A DNA stretch of 64,000 nucleotides. It comes from an uncultured Alphaproteobacteria bacterium (GTDB taxonomy: Bacteria; Pseudomonadota; Alphaproteobacteria; RF32; CAG-239). Below, piece after piece: positions 46,657 to 56,458 of the stretch. The DNA lies in NCBI GenBank assembly GCA_944390355.1, contig CALXPT010000007.1, positions 1 through 64,000 on the forward strand, written 5' to 3'. How positions within the stretch are numbered: the stretch's first letter is position 1; every line of letters starts with the position of its first letter. The notes beneath the pieces are model-generated. The model ran no database searches, was not told the origin of the DNA, and was given only the letters and a program-made list of their open reading frames with translations. The position numbers and the translations under genes are program-made.

Positions 46657-47311
46657 CTAAAGCCTCTTTTATTTCTATATATTGCGGTGGTTCTAATTGT
46701 TTTATAAAATCTTCTAACATTTTAATATAATTCATAAATTGTTCATCAGATATTACATGAAATGTTGTATCAAAATGACGTAGTTTATCAATATTACCTT
46801 TAGCTGCTTGAACATTATCAAGAAGAGTTTCAATATACTCTGTGATTTTATCCTTCTCAGTGCTATTATTCTCTATTTTCAATGCAAGTAGGGGATTTCT
46901 ATCTAATAAGGATTCATACAATTTAGACCTTTCATTTTGTAGTGATTTGAGTTCTGTCCATATTTTATTGAAGACGTTTTGTAATTTACTTTCACTACAT
47001 TGTCCATGTTTAACAAAATCAATAGCTCTTATTGCTTCTATAGCTTGTGATTTTATCAATGTTTCCTCACTTCTAATGATAACATTTATTAATTCTCTGA
47101 AGCAATGTGCAACAACAGATTGTTTTGCTGGGAAATCTTTTATTTGCAGTAGATATATCCCAGCTAAATATATTTTCTCGGCATTTTCATTAATACCTCT
47201 TAGTATTTTTCTAATATTTTGTCTTTCCGGATCTAAATTCTTTGAAAAATACTCCTCTATTGATGAGGGGATGTAATCTTCTACAAATTTAGAATATTTA
47301 TCATCGGTCAT
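46619..47311 (-). CDS. Helical protein partner of the 953-aa gene
   Basis: This 230-residue soluble protein is not recognised. It is mostly helical and acidic, with a likely coiled coil at about residues 105-190 and no catalytic motif. The middle segment QSVVAHCFRELINVIIRSEE suggests a helical adaptor or sensor domain. It is first in the pair with the 953-aa gene (38-bp overlap). An ORF and promoter-like AT-rich region precede it. It may be the regulator or sensor for the large partner. Confidence 0.72.
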   Translation of the reverse strand: MTDDKYSKFVEDYIPSSIEEYFSKNLDPERQNIRKILRGINENAEKIYLAGIYLLQIKDFPAKQSVVAHCFRELINVIIRSEETLIKSQAIEAIRAIDFVKHGQCSESKLQNVFNKIWTELKSLQNERSKLYESLLDRNPLLALKIENNSTEKDKITEYIETLLDNVQAAKGNIDKLRHFDTTFHVISDEQFMNYIKMLEDFIKQLEPPQYIEIKEALDVILEETNTRTN

Positions 47312-47452
47312 ATCTTACTCTACAAAATTAATCTTTTTAGGCATTTTATGTTATTACACATTTATCTCAAAAATCAAGATATTGTTCAGCTTTTATACAT
47401 CACAATCTAAAATTTGAAATATTAATAGTATTTCATAAAATGGCCTTATAAA

Positions 47453-47525
47453 TAACCCCATAACAAGCGATTTTGAATTTTGTAATAAAATATATACCGG
47501 ACTTCAAATCGTTGTTATGGGGTTA
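47453..47525. repeat. Large imperfect inverted repeat
   Basis: AACCCCATAACAAgCGATTTTGAA (in two pieces) and its near-complement TTCAAATCG / TTGTTATGGGGTT are 25 bp apart. It lies between the 230-aa gene and the 88-aa gene on the minus strand. It could be a terminator, but the T run is weak. Confidence 0.6.
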
Positions 47526-47555
47526 AAAAATAAGCTTCTGTATTTATGAATATTC

Positions 47556-47822
47556 TTAATTAGCACTCTCAACATCTAATTCAGCTAAAAATTCCTTAAA
47601 CCGGCAAAGAGCGTTCCATACAGAATAATGAGACGTCTTGGCATAGCTTGATTTTCTACCGATTTTATCATATTGCGGTATAATTTCCGAAAGGTGTTCT
47701 GCCAGGTACTCATAAGATATTTTCTCTCTTGCGCACAGACGTCTCAAACGATCCGGGTAGTCAACAGCCGTCGTCGGTTTATAATTATTATCTAAAAGCC
47801 AAGCTTCAAACAGCATTTGCAT
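47556..47822 (-). CDS. Small protein with integrase-SAM-like fold pattern
   Basis: This 88-residue protein is not named. The pattern FEAWLLDNNYKPTTAVDY, RRLCAREKISYEYL and SHYSVWNALCRFKEFL resembles the core-binding (SAM-like) domain of tyrosine recombinases, without any catalytic domain. It could be an excision or control factor of the element. Its codon use is less AT-rich than the cargo and closer to the integrase. An AAAGGA site precedes the ATG. Confidence 0.55.
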   Translation of the reverse strand: MQMLFEAWLLDNNYKPTTAVDYPDRLRRLCAREKISYEYLAEHLSEIIPQYDKIGRKSSYAKTSHYSVWNALCRFKEFLAELDVESAN

Positions 47823-47845
47823 GATATTTTCCTTTCATCTTAAAA

Positions 47846-47983
47846 TTAATTTTGATCGACATGAACAATTTCGGTTATGATAGCGATAAATCTTTCTTTT
47901 TCAGCTTCACACGCTCTCATTGCTTCCTGAAATGACCAGTAAATTGTCGGCATCAAGATACCGTTTACTTTGATTTGATACAT
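47846..47983 (-). CDS. 45-aa small protein
   Basis: A short ORF of 45 codons, beginning MYQIKVNGILMPTIYW and ending VHVDQN. It has a GGGAG ribosome-binding site 9 nt upstream and lies 23 bp before the 88-aa gene in the same orientation. It is soluble, with an acidic helix in the middle (EAMRACEAEKERF). The pair looks like a small operon of element-control genes. It is not recognised. Confidence 0.5.
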   Translation of the reverse strand: MYQIKVNGILMPTIYWSFQEAMRACEAEKERFIAIITEIVHVDQN

Positions 47984-48160
47984 GCTTTTTCTCCCAAAAT
48001 GTGTTATTAACTATTTACATTACATAGTATAACGCTTTTCAAGGATTCCGCGAGCCCCCTAAATTACCAAAATGAGCATTTTTTTGCTATTTTTTGCATA
48101 TAGGGAATCAAATCCTTGTATTTAAAAGAAAAAATATCCTGATACATATTTATGGATTTT

Positions 48161-50248
48161 TTATTCAATCATATACTCTTTAAGTTTATCCATTATTTTA
48201 ACAATTTCTTTTATTTGATATGAGCTCAATTGAAGATATTTGCCATTGCAGTAATTGACAGCGGCTAAAAGTTGTTTTTCTTCATTATAGTTCAATACGC
48301 CTTGAGATTTTCCTCTTTCAATAATTGACGTCCAATACTTACTTCCTTTTTCATATACAGAAATCTCATCACTGATACCATTGGTAAATCTTTGTTCTTT
48401 TTTAGCAATTACTTTTTCTATCTTTTGTTCAGAAGGAGTAATGAACCTTTCCACAATCGCTTCAGACAAATCGTATGTTTTTTTGCTTATTATTTGCCAA
48501 CATTCTTCTTTTTTGCAATATGTCTCAATATTAGCTGTAGATCTATTTTCATCGTATATTGTATCAAAAACTAATTTTCCTATTCTAGAAATTTCTGATT
48601 TAAATACATCTGAAACACTTTGGTGGTTCCATATTTCGATATAATTGATATCTTTCTTCATTTCTCGAGCTTCATAAACAAGTTTAGCAAATGTATACGC
48701 TACAATTTGAGGCCTATAAGCTCTCCTTTCTTGATACCATGGTTGGTCTGAAATAATATTTTCAATAAATGAAAATAGAATTTTTTTACCAATGAGTTCT
48801 TTGTAAAACAATTCATTACAGAAAGAGTTGTCTTTAGTCCACATTTTTTCCATATTACTATGGAATTTTGCTGAGTTCACTTCACCACCCCAAGATACAA
48901 AATGAGGCAACATCTCCGAACAATTTATATATTTTGCCAAATCTGGTAATGTAAATTTTTTCTTTTTTGGATTCACTAATTTATAATCATTTTGCTGTGA
49001 CTTTGTCATTTGCATCATAGGTTGTTCATATTGTCCTCGTGCTCGTTCAAAGAACCATTTCTCTTGAACAATATTACCACTTGCAAGAGGTGCATAGACT
49101 TTTCTTGAAAAATCTTCAATTCTCACATAAAAAGGATGACTTGAATTTAAATCTGCAGTTTTTACTTTATTTTGACTATTTGCATATCTTGCAATATTTC
49201 TGATTAATTCAGGATCACTATCTTTTAATATTGTTAATTTCATTTGTACAAAGATGCCTGATAAATCTGCATTATTTTTAATATTTGTCGCCGCGAGAGT
49301 AGCTGTCGTTTGGCCACCATTAATGATTTGCAAATCAGTAAATGAAGTTATTAATAAACCTGTATCATTTTTTATTGTATTTATACTTTTGGCAGTTGTA
49401 GAAATACCATTATTATAGGTGAAAAATCTAGATTTTTCATTTAGAATTGTTCCTCTAATTCCTTTATTAACTGCACCATTAAATTTTAAGAAAGAACGAA
49501 CATTAGCTTCTAAAAGAGACGCATTGTGTTTTTTATAGATATCTGCTAAAAAACTACCTGGTACGATTGCTAAATACGATTCATATTGATCTGTTTCTAT
49601 ATCTGCTTTTATACAAGGAATCCCTGTTATTCCAAAATCGCTACAATTGATAATGATATCATCTTTTTGAAAATTAGCTAGTTTGGAATTATAAATTTTC
49701 TCAATATCCAGAACATCTAAATCAACCTTAAAAATTTTATTGTTATATACAAAATCAGGAAGCTCTAGTGTCTTCACTACTTTACTAAGTTTATTTGTAC
49801 TAGCAATGAACAAATGTATCTTATATATGTATTCAATGTTTAATTTTATATCTTTAGCCAGTTGTACGGCTGGATCCGATTGCTCGGCTTGAGCAAAATA
49901 TCCTTTGAGACTATTTTCGAAATAATTGAGAAGTAATTGGGACTTATTGTAAATAAATTCATTCGTAATATTTTTCATTTCATCTTTATTGAAATCCACA
50001 TATAGCAAATTAACCGTATTTGATACTAAATCCAAATAAGCAGCATCAATTCTCATACTTTTATAAGCTTTTGTACCTTTTATGAATTCGTAAAAACACT
50101 GAGACATGTCTGTGATTAATGAATAATCATTTTTCAATATATCCGTAGCAATATCTATAAACACTTCTTCTTCATATCTGTGATTATTAACCGATTCAGC
50201 ACAAATATCTTCATTTATAAAATTTTCTCTAAATTCTTCTAGGTTCAT
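48161..50248 (-). CDS. AIPR-family protein (abortive-infection related)
   Basis: The 695-residue protein carries the AIPR domain: ANVRSFLKFNGAVNKGIRGT, then FFTYNNGISTTAKS and LQIINGGQTTATLAATN (about residues 270-345). The family is named for abortive-infection phage resistance and occurs in restriction-like operons. The start at 50248 (ATG) is preferred over the TTG at 50275 because AAGGAG sits 10 nt upstream. It is the last gene of a six-gene operon with the C5 methyltransferase, GHKL ATPase, Z1 and PD-(D/E)XK genes. Confidence 0.88.
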   Translation of the reverse strand: MNLEEFRENFINEDICAESVNNHRYEEEVFIDIATDILKNDYSLITDMSQCFYEFIKGTKAYKSMRIDAAYLDLVSNTVNLLYVDFNKDEMKNITNEFIYNKSQLLLNYFENSLKGYFAQAEQSDPAVQLAKDIKLNIEYIYKIHLFIASTNKLSKVVKTLELPDFVYNNKIFKVDLDVLDIEKIYNSKLANFQKDDIIINCSDFGITGIPCIKADIETDQYESYLAIVPGSFLADIYKKHNASLLEANVRSFLKFNGAVNKGIRGTILNEKSRFFTYNNGISTTAKSINTIKNDTGLLITSFTDLQIINGGQTTATLAATNIKNNADLSGIFVQMKLTILKDSDPELIRNIARYANSQNKVKTADLNSSHPFYVRIEDFSRKVYAPLASGNIVQEKWFFERARGQYEQPMMQMTKSQQNDYKLVNPKKKKFTLPDLAKYINCSEMLPHFVSWGGEVNSAKFHSNMEKMWTKDNSFCNELFYKELIGKKILFSFIENIISDQPWYQERRAYRPQIVAYTFAKLVYEAREMKKDINYIEIWNHQSVSDVFKSEISRIGKLVFDTIYDENRSTANIETYCKKEECWQIISKKTYDLSEAIVERFITPSEQKIEKVIAKKEQRFTNGISDEISVYEKGSKYWTSIIERGKSQGVLNYNEEKQLLAAVNYCNGKYLQLSSYQIKEIVKIMDKLKEYMIE

Positions 50249-50255
50249 AATTGTA

Positions 50256-51185
50256 TTACTCCTTATACTGTTCAAGAGAATTCACCAGCAAAGCATATTT
50301 AACCTCGCTAATTTCTGGATACGAGATATCTTTTTCTGTAAGACGTGGAAATTTATTGTTAACCAAATATATATTCATAGATTTAACGTCATAATTTCTA
50401 CTAATATACTCATCCTGTAAACAAAAATTAGAAATCTTACTTAAAAATAATTCTTCATATTTTTCATCATGCAATTGTTCTATGATTTGTGTTAATAGCA
50501 CAGATATATTTGAGTTATCATTATTAAATTCATCAGACATTTCTTCAAGTTTAATAATAACTAATCTACCATCTATGGATGAAGATAATTGAGTTAAAGA
50601 TGAAATATGGACGTTTTGAACATTGTTACCAATCGTTTTAATTTCAAACCAATTATCACTTAGAGAAAAATCTTTACTAGTCGAATTTGGACCACTCCAA
50701 CTACATATGGCTGTCTTAACATCATACTTCTTAAGCATATAATTCTTTAGAAAATATAATTCCCCATATAATCCTTGTAGAACTTCTCTAGATAGTTGAG
50801 TATTATTTGCTTTAACAAACATAGACTTCCATGTTACATATCTCTTTTTGATAGATGTCAAAGCAATCATTTCTTCTTTGATGTCAGTAATGCTTCTAAT
50901 CATGTCTTCACAAAAGGTAAAAAACACCACCTTTGCATCTTCTTGGATTAAATCAAATGATGTCCAATACACATCTTGTTCTTCTTGTCCCTGCGTAATT
51001 TTTAATAATTTTGTAGAATCTAATTTTGGAGCAGGAATAGATGACATAAATGATAAACGGATATACCCTTCTGTGGAAATGCCCAAATATACCCCTAAAC
51101 AAGAAGTTATTGGTATTTTTTTCTGATTACCTTTTGAACTTTCAACTAATGTTTGATATAGCTGTTCTAATCTAGTCATCATCAT
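50256..51185 (-). CDS. PD-(D/E)XK nuclease-motif protein (DUF4420 type)
   Basis: The 309-residue protein is a likely restriction nuclease subunit. The PD-(D/E)XK elements are visible: GLYGELYFLKNYML with the helix Glu, then SKDFSLSDNWFEIKTIG, where Asp and E-I-K form the catalytic set, and GRLVIIKLEE as the next strand. DUF4420-type proteins are known neighbours of Z1 and MORC-like genes. The start overlaps the Z1 gene by 14 bp. Three ATGs follow each other at the start, so the exact first codon is uncertain. Confidence 0.85.
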   Translation of the reverse strand: MMMTRLEQLYQTLVESSKGNQKKIPITSCLGVYLGISTEGYIRLSFMSSIPAPKLDSTKLLKITQGQEEQDVYWTSFDLIQEDAKVVFFTFCEDMIRSITDIKEEMIALTSIKKRYVTWKSMFVKANNTQLSREVLQGLYGELYFLKNYMLKKYDVKTAICSWSGPNSTSKDFSLSDNWFEIKTIGNNVQNVHISSLTQLSSSIDGRLVIIKLEEMSDEFNNDNSNISVLLTQIIEQLHDEKYEELFLSKISNFCLQDEYISRNYDVKSMNIYLVNNKFPRLTEKDISYPEISEVKYALLVNSLEQYKE

Positions 51186-53967
51186 CGCTTATACCCTCAT
51201 CTTCATCATCTATTTCTAAATTACTAATTAGTTCATCTAGTTTTCTTCTATTTGCTTTATATTTCACTATACATTTTGACTCTTTTCTAGGAAATGCAAT
51301 AGCAAATGCTAATAATAAATCATTTCCAAGATTGTCTTTTGTTTTTTGTTTCAAATCCCTCTGTTTACCATTATCTTCACCAAATAATTTTAGTTCATCA
51401 TCTATTTTAAGATCTATTGGATATATGATAAATATTGGTTTTTCTCTTATTTCCAGATAATCCTTGGCTGTAATAGATTTTGATTTTGGAAGACGAGAAA
51501 TATCTTCATCAGATAATCCTGAATTTAATATTCCAGGATCAAGTACACGGTTATTAGTGGATCCTATTCTTATCCAATCATCGAGATTTTCAGTATGAAA
51601 ACTACGAGTTGTAGCCTTAATTTCCCCATCAACAAAATTTACACTTTTATTAGAATCACCTGATGCTATCACGACATCCCATTCATAAAACATCTCACTA
51701 TGCTCTATGTATTCTGATAATGATTCCGTGTCGAATTTTTTATTTACATACGGGATTTTTAAGTTTTTGATAAGTTCTGCAACTCTGTGCTTAGAAACAT
51801 TTTGAGCCATATATCTGTTTTTTATAAAAGAAAAAGGTATTTCTTTATAAAATTTCTTAAATTCTTCTATATTATGTAAATTTACTTTTGGATCCTTTGA
51901 TAATTTTGAAGTATCTGCATATACACCACCATAATTTAAGTGATATGTAATTGTTTCTGAATTTCTCATTTTGTTTCTACTAGTAACCAATAGAGTAGTT
52001 TCCAAAGTATCAGGGGATTCTCTAACCATTAAACCAAATTCTTTAGGTGTTTTATCCTGATTTTTCATTTCCACAAATTGTTCTTTAAGATCAGATACAG
52101 CCTCTCTTACAGCATCAAATCGATCTATATTAATTTGAGATAAATATACTCTACACAAATCATCATAACGAGGCCGATACCCAAACCATCTACACATTTG
52201 TAGCAATGTATCATATGCCCCCGCATTTCTGCTATAATAACTAACCATTAATCCTTCCAAGGTCAATCCACGTGATAATACGAGACCGCCTATGGCAATT
52301 ACCCGGGCTCCGGTAGCTTCAAATTCTTCGTAATCAAATCGTTGCTTGGTTCCGTTTGAGTTTAATGTAGACATCTTACCATTGCGAGAATTAACAACAA
52401 CTATTTGTATTTGTTTAACTTCTTCATAGAGTCCTTTTTGAATATCTTTCCATGTTATCAATGGATAACCATTATCTTCTTCTACTAGTATTGTTTTGTA
52501 AAAAGTACTATTAAATAAGCGATATATCTTATTCATTTCATCATTTTTACAAAAATCTTTTTCATCCTTACAATCATCTTGTTCTATTATATTTTTTAAG
52601 GTTTCTATATATTCGGATACTCTTTCCCATATTATATCTTGAACGTCATTATATCTAGATATATTAATCATCATTGAACGATGTTTGTTTTTTTGACCGC
52701 GTATTGTTCTAATCACACAACCAATCAAAAAGCTATGAATCGCTTCTTTTAAACTTTCTGCTAATTGAGGATAAAAAACATCTTTTTTATGAATAACAGG
52801 AAGAAAATTATCCTCTTGCTCATCAAGTACTCTAATAGAGCGAGATAACACATCACCTTCAGGGAAAAATTTATCGCATCCACAATAAGTTGGAGGGGAC
52901 TTAAGTAATGAGATAAAGTCAGCAGGAAATAAATTAAGATTATCTTCATTTTCATCAATTGGATTAATAAAAATATTTGCGAATGGCGTTGCAGTAAAGC
53001 CGACATAACTTGCTATTGGAAATTTATTAAATATTCCTCGAATACATCTATTAATTGTAGTTGGATCCTCATCATCTTTCTTTGTATTTATTGAAGAATT
53101 ATCTGCTTCATCATCAATTATTAAAATATTTTTTACATTGTGACCTTTTAATGTCGATTGCAATCGTTCCATGACACTTTCTAAGATTGCTTTTTGTTTT
53201 TTTACGACGAGAACAACCGGCTTATTCATATCAGAAAAAGTTATATTATAATTGCGTTGTATAAACTTTTTGAAATCATTTGCTCTATTTGTTAATGGAA
53301 CAACATAATGCTCACCATTAATTTTTCCGACTCCACAATATTCTATACTATTTCCTATACTATCACTAATTGCGCCAATCACGCCATAATCTGTCCTTTT
53401 TTGAGTTTGTAATCGTAAAGAATCTGTTGTTCCTGCAAGTAAGATAACAATTTTATATCCGTAATCGTAAGCCATGTTTATCAAACCGAGATAATTTGCT
53501 GTTTTTCCAGATTGCACATCTCCAACAACTAGCCCTCTTTTCTGATCCTTAACTTCTGACCTTGGATTTGCACAATGCGATAAAACATCCTCACACGACT
53601 TTTCTATGTTAGCTATTGCTTTCATTTCAAAACCTTCATTTCGTAGATACATTTTATATCTATCAAAATAAGAATGTAGAGTTTTATCCTTTACATCATA
53701 TAACCAAGAATGCGAGTTTTTATCTTTTACAATTGTAACCGGCTCGTATGTCTTTATTCCAACCTCAAATTCAAACTTATCAATAACAGCATTTAATATA
53801 TTTTTATATTCCGGTAAATTTGCAGCTTGTGGTAAAATTATTTCAAGCAATTTTGCAGCACGTTCCAAAACTTCAGAATGAGTTTTTTTCTCACCTCCGA
53901 ATGATAAATATAACATATCTGCAGCTTTTCTTATCTCTATATCAAATTCCATTAAACTATCAATCAT
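51172..53967 (-). CDS. Z1-domain ATPase/helicase-like protein
   Basis: The 931-residue protein has the Z1 signature GLVVGDVQSGKTANYLGLI (Walker A, about residues 145-163) and a DEAD-like Walker B, ILIIDDEADNSS, then the Z1 core with VGFTATPFANIFINP and ARVIAIGGLVLSRGLTLEGL and QMCRWFGYRPRYDDL (helicase motif V/VI region). Z1 proteins are superfamily II-related ATPases found in predicted MORC-linked restriction systems. It overlaps both neighbours (8 bp with the GHKL ATPase, 14 bp with the nuclease), implying one translational unit. Confidence 0.9.
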   Translation of the reverse strand: MIDSLMEFDIEIRKAADMLYLSFGGEKKTHSEVLERAAKLLEIILPQAANLPEYKNILNAVIDKFEFEVGIKTYEPVTIVKDKNSHSWLYDVKDKTLHSYFDRYKMYLRNEGFEMKAIANIEKSCEDVLSHCANPRSEVKDQKRGLVVGDVQSGKTANYLGLINMAYDYGYKIVILLAGTTDSLRLQTQKRTDYGVIGAISDSIGNSIEYCGVGKINGEHYVVPLTNRANDFKKFIQRNYNITFSDMNKPVVLVVKKQKAILESVMERLQSTLKGHNVKNILIIDDEADNSSINTKKDDEDPTTINRCIRGIFNKFPIASYVGFTATPFANIFINPIDENEDNLNLFPADFISLLKSPPTYCGCDKFFPEGDVLSRSIRVLDEQEDNFLPVIHKKDVFYPQLAESLKEAIHSFLIGCVIRTIRGQKNKHRSMMINISRYNDVQDIIWERVSEYIETLKNIIEQDDCKDEKDFCKNDEMNKIYRLFNSTFYKTILVEEDNGYPLITWKDIQKGLYEEVKQIQIVVVNSRNGKMSTLNSNGTKQRFDYEEFEATGARVIAIGGLVLSRGLTLEGLMVSYYSRNAGAYDTLLQMCRWFGYRPRYDDLCRVYLSQINIDRFDAVREAVSDLKEQFVEMKNQDKTPKEFGLMVRESPDTLETTLLVTSRNKMRNSETITYHLNYGGVYADTSKLSKDPKVNLHNIEEFKKFYKEIPFSFIKNRYMAQNVSKHRVAELIKNLKIPYVNKKFDTESLSEYIEHSEMFYEWDVVIASGDSNKSVNFVDGEIKATTRSFHTENLDDWIRIGSTNNRVLDPGILNSGLSDEDISRLPKSKSITAKDYLEIREKPIFIIYPIDLKIDDELKLFGEDNGKQRDLKQKTKDNLGNDLLLAFAIAFPRKESKCIVKYKANRRKLDELISNLEIDDEDEGISDDDD

Positions 53968-55423
53968 TGCCGAAAACCTTTTTTCTTATTTGTTCTTTAT
54001 ACTTTGCTATTTTTTGATATCCTTCCGTTATGAATATGTGATCAAATTGCTCCAACTTTTTATCTTCATCAAACATTGATAGAATTTCTATTACTTCTTC
54101 AATAAGATGTTCTTCTTCAGAATCATCACCAGAATTTGTAATTGTTAAAGCGTCCATATTATCATTAGAAATAGAATACTTTGGTAAATAACATTCAATT
54201 TGAGATAAAGCCATATTTAATAAATTTTGTTCATGAGTGCCCAAAACATCATATAAAGCTCTTATTGCTGGAATATCTCTATTAATGAGGTATTTAATCT
54301 TACCCTCATGCTCATTAATTCTATTCCAAACTTTACATTCTACTGATTGCTCTTTGACACCAGGAAATCTCGTAGTTCTTTTACTTCTTACAATAGAATC
54401 TTCAATAGCAACTTTTATTTGTTCTTTTACTTTATCTGGAATATTTGCAGAAGATTTTTTAACATCAAGTGTCCATACAGCATCTAACTGGGAAGGTATA
54501 TCTATTTGTATTCTTGCTAATTTATTTAGTTCACTTCTGATCCCCATTCTCATCCAGCTTCCCCACAATATAAGCCGTCTATTTCTATAAATATACAATC
54601 CTTGTTCATCAAAAATACTTTTAGGATTACCCAACAAAGCTTTCTCATCCTGTGTTAATGTATTTGCGAATGGTAATGTATATGGAATAACTACTATTTT
54701 AGCTCCATCAACATTTATTTCTTTAGTGCGTCCTGTTTGCTGTCTTCCGTGAGATCGAAGAAGGAAAGGATCTCTTTCTTCTATTCTTTTTTGATTATAT
54801 TTAATGATTATATTATCATAAAACCTATGAAAAACTAATTCTACATGTTTTTTAGAGTCAGCAACCAACGCTCTGAAAGTATCTTCAAACTTTTTGGCAG
54901 ATCCTTCTATTTTATCAAATTTTTGCCATATAACAAGAGTTCCTGTTTCATATTCTATTAGATCATCTATATGTGGTAATTTTTTAATCTCTGTATTATC
55001 AAGTAGTTGTAAAAGAAGTTTATTATTTTGTTCCACAATATCTAAATCAAAACACATTGCATGAATTCTGCCAAACTTCTTGCTTGCGACTATAAATTTT
55101 CTGCATTGTGATAAAGAGGCTGATTTTAATCCTAATCCAAATCTTCCTAATTCAATTTCATTGTCTTGTTTTTGCTCACGGTTTGATCCAAACAACATAG
55201 CATTATCTAATTCATCCGAATTCATGCCACATCCATTATCTAATATACAAAAATAAGGAGTATCAGATAAAGGATCTGAAAATATATCAATTTGAGAAGC
55301 ATTTGCAGAAATGCTATTATCTATAATATCAGCAACGGCTGTTGAAAAGTTATATCCAATGGATCTCAGGCCCTTTAATAGAGTATTTGCTGGAAAAGAT
55401 TTTTCAACTAGTTCAGACATCAA
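53960..55423 (-). CDS. GHKL (MORC/MutL-type) ATPase
   Basis: The 487-residue protein has a GHKL ATPase domain: N box STAVADIIDNSISA (about 27-40), G1 ILDNGCGM (about 60-67), and G2 LGRFGLGLKSASLSQCRKF (about 91-109), followed by an S5-fold transducer region (about 200-300) and a C-terminal domain without a kinase helix. This is the prokaryotic MORC/MutL type that acts as a clamp or motor on DNA. It overlaps the upstream gene by ATGA. Confidence 0.9.
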   Translation of the reverse strand: MMSELVEKSFPANTLLKGLRSIGYNFSTAVADIIDNSISANASQIDIFSDPLSDTPYFCILDNGCGMNSDELDNAMLFGSNREQKQDNEIELGRFGLGLKSASLSQCRKFIVASKKFGRIHAMCFDLDIVEQNNKLLLQLLDNTEIKKLPHIDDLIEYETGTLVIWQKFDKIEGSAKKFEDTFRALVADSKKHVELVFHRFYDNIIIKYNQKRIEERDPFLLRSHGRQQTGRTKEINVDGAKIVVIPYTLPFANTLTQDEKALLGNPKSIFDEQGLYIYRNRRLILWGSWMRMGIRSELNKLARIQIDIPSQLDAVWTLDVKKSSANIPDKVKEQIKVAIEDSIVRSKRTTRFPGVKEQSVECKVWNRINEHEGKIKYLINRDIPAIRALYDVLGTHEQNLLNMALSQIECYLPKYSISNDNMDALTITNSGDDSEEEHLIEEVIEILSMFDEDKKLEQFDHIFITEGYQKIAKYKEQIRKKVFGND

Positions 55424-56454
55424 TCTTCCTCCATATTTCTATAACACACAGAGTTAATATTTTTTGCGAAATTATTCAGTTCTTCTAATGTATATAATTG
55501 ATATTTTGGATTATTATTAATATCAGTAACAAGCAGAACTTTTGTGTTCTCATAAAAATCATTAATAAATCGTATTTTTTGCATGGACAAGTTAAAATAA
55601 GGAATTTTTGTAGATGTATAACGTACTATTATAAAATATTTTTTTCCACTAACTTCATATTCATAGTCATATAAAGCATATGGATAATAATCTGTCAATA
55701 ATCGTATATTTACACCATTCTGTGAAGAAATATACTGTAATGCATATTGATTTGCTATAAGGCGATTTTCTTCCATAATTTCAAAAAAATTATCTGGGGA
55801 AACCTTATCATATCCTAAACTTTCTCTTAAAGCGATAATTTCAGCATCATAACTATCTGAAATATCATTGAAAATGTATGAGAATTTGTTTCCAACCCCT
55901 TTTTTATTAACAAAAACTTTTGAATATGGAATTAAGTTTGATCCAACGATTGTTGCTTTGAAATTTAGTGTACGACTATTAGTATCATATTCAAAACCCT
56001 CAACAACAAAAGCGTAATTATGCAATATTTCAGATATTGTTTTCAATACTACATTATTGTTAATCTCTATTTCATTATCTGTATATTTAAATGAAGTTGG
56101 ATAATGCAATTTCTGCCTTCCGTTATGAACATAGCCTTCTGCTATTTCTTCTCTTATATACATACAAAAAGCTGGGATATTGATTAAAAGTTCTCCATTA
56201 ACAGCTATCTTATCAAAAACAAATACTTTATTGATTTTAACTTCAGATCGAGATTTAGATAAAATCTTATCAATAATACTTTCTTTACAGATGGTATCTA
56301 TATTTTCAGGTATTTTTAGTATATCTAATAAATCGTTATTCCAAGAATTATATTGCTTTAGTGGAGTAGCAACCGTAGCAGTATGTCCAGAAGCATTATC
56401 ATTTTTTATATTAAAATATAAGGATTTTGTATCAATAAACAATCTTAAAAGCAT
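55420..56454 (-). CDS. Unknown operon protein with possible degenerate nuclease domain
   Basis: The family of this 344-residue protein is not certain. The C-terminal 120 residues resemble a DUF3883/PD-(D/E)XK-like pattern: NRLIANQYALQYISSQ, then DYEYEVSGKKYFIIVRYTS, where the expected E-V-K reads I-V-R, and FENTKVLLVTDI. The N-terminal part is unassigned. If nuclease-derived, it appears catalytically altered. Its place between the methyltransferase (4-bp gap) and the ATPase (ATGA overlap) shows it is an operon component, perhaps target recognition. Confidence 0.7.
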   Translation of the reverse strand: MLLRLFIDTKSLYFNIKNDNASGHTATVATPLKQYNSWNNDLLDILKIPENIDTICKESIIDKILSKSRSEVKINKVFVFDKIAVNGELLINIPAFCMYIREEIAEGYVHNGRQKLHYPTSFKYTDNEIEINNNVVLKTISEILHNYAFVVEGFEYDTNSRTLNFKATIVGSNLIPYSKVFVNKKGVGNKFSYIFNDISDSYDAEIIALRESLGYDKVSPDNFFEIMEENRLIANQYALQYISSQNGVNIRLLTDYYPYALYDYEYEVSGKKYFIIVRYTSTKIPYFNLSMQKIRFINDFYENTKVLLVTDINNNPKYQLYTLEELNNFAKNINSVCYRNMEED

Positions 56455-56458
56455 AATA

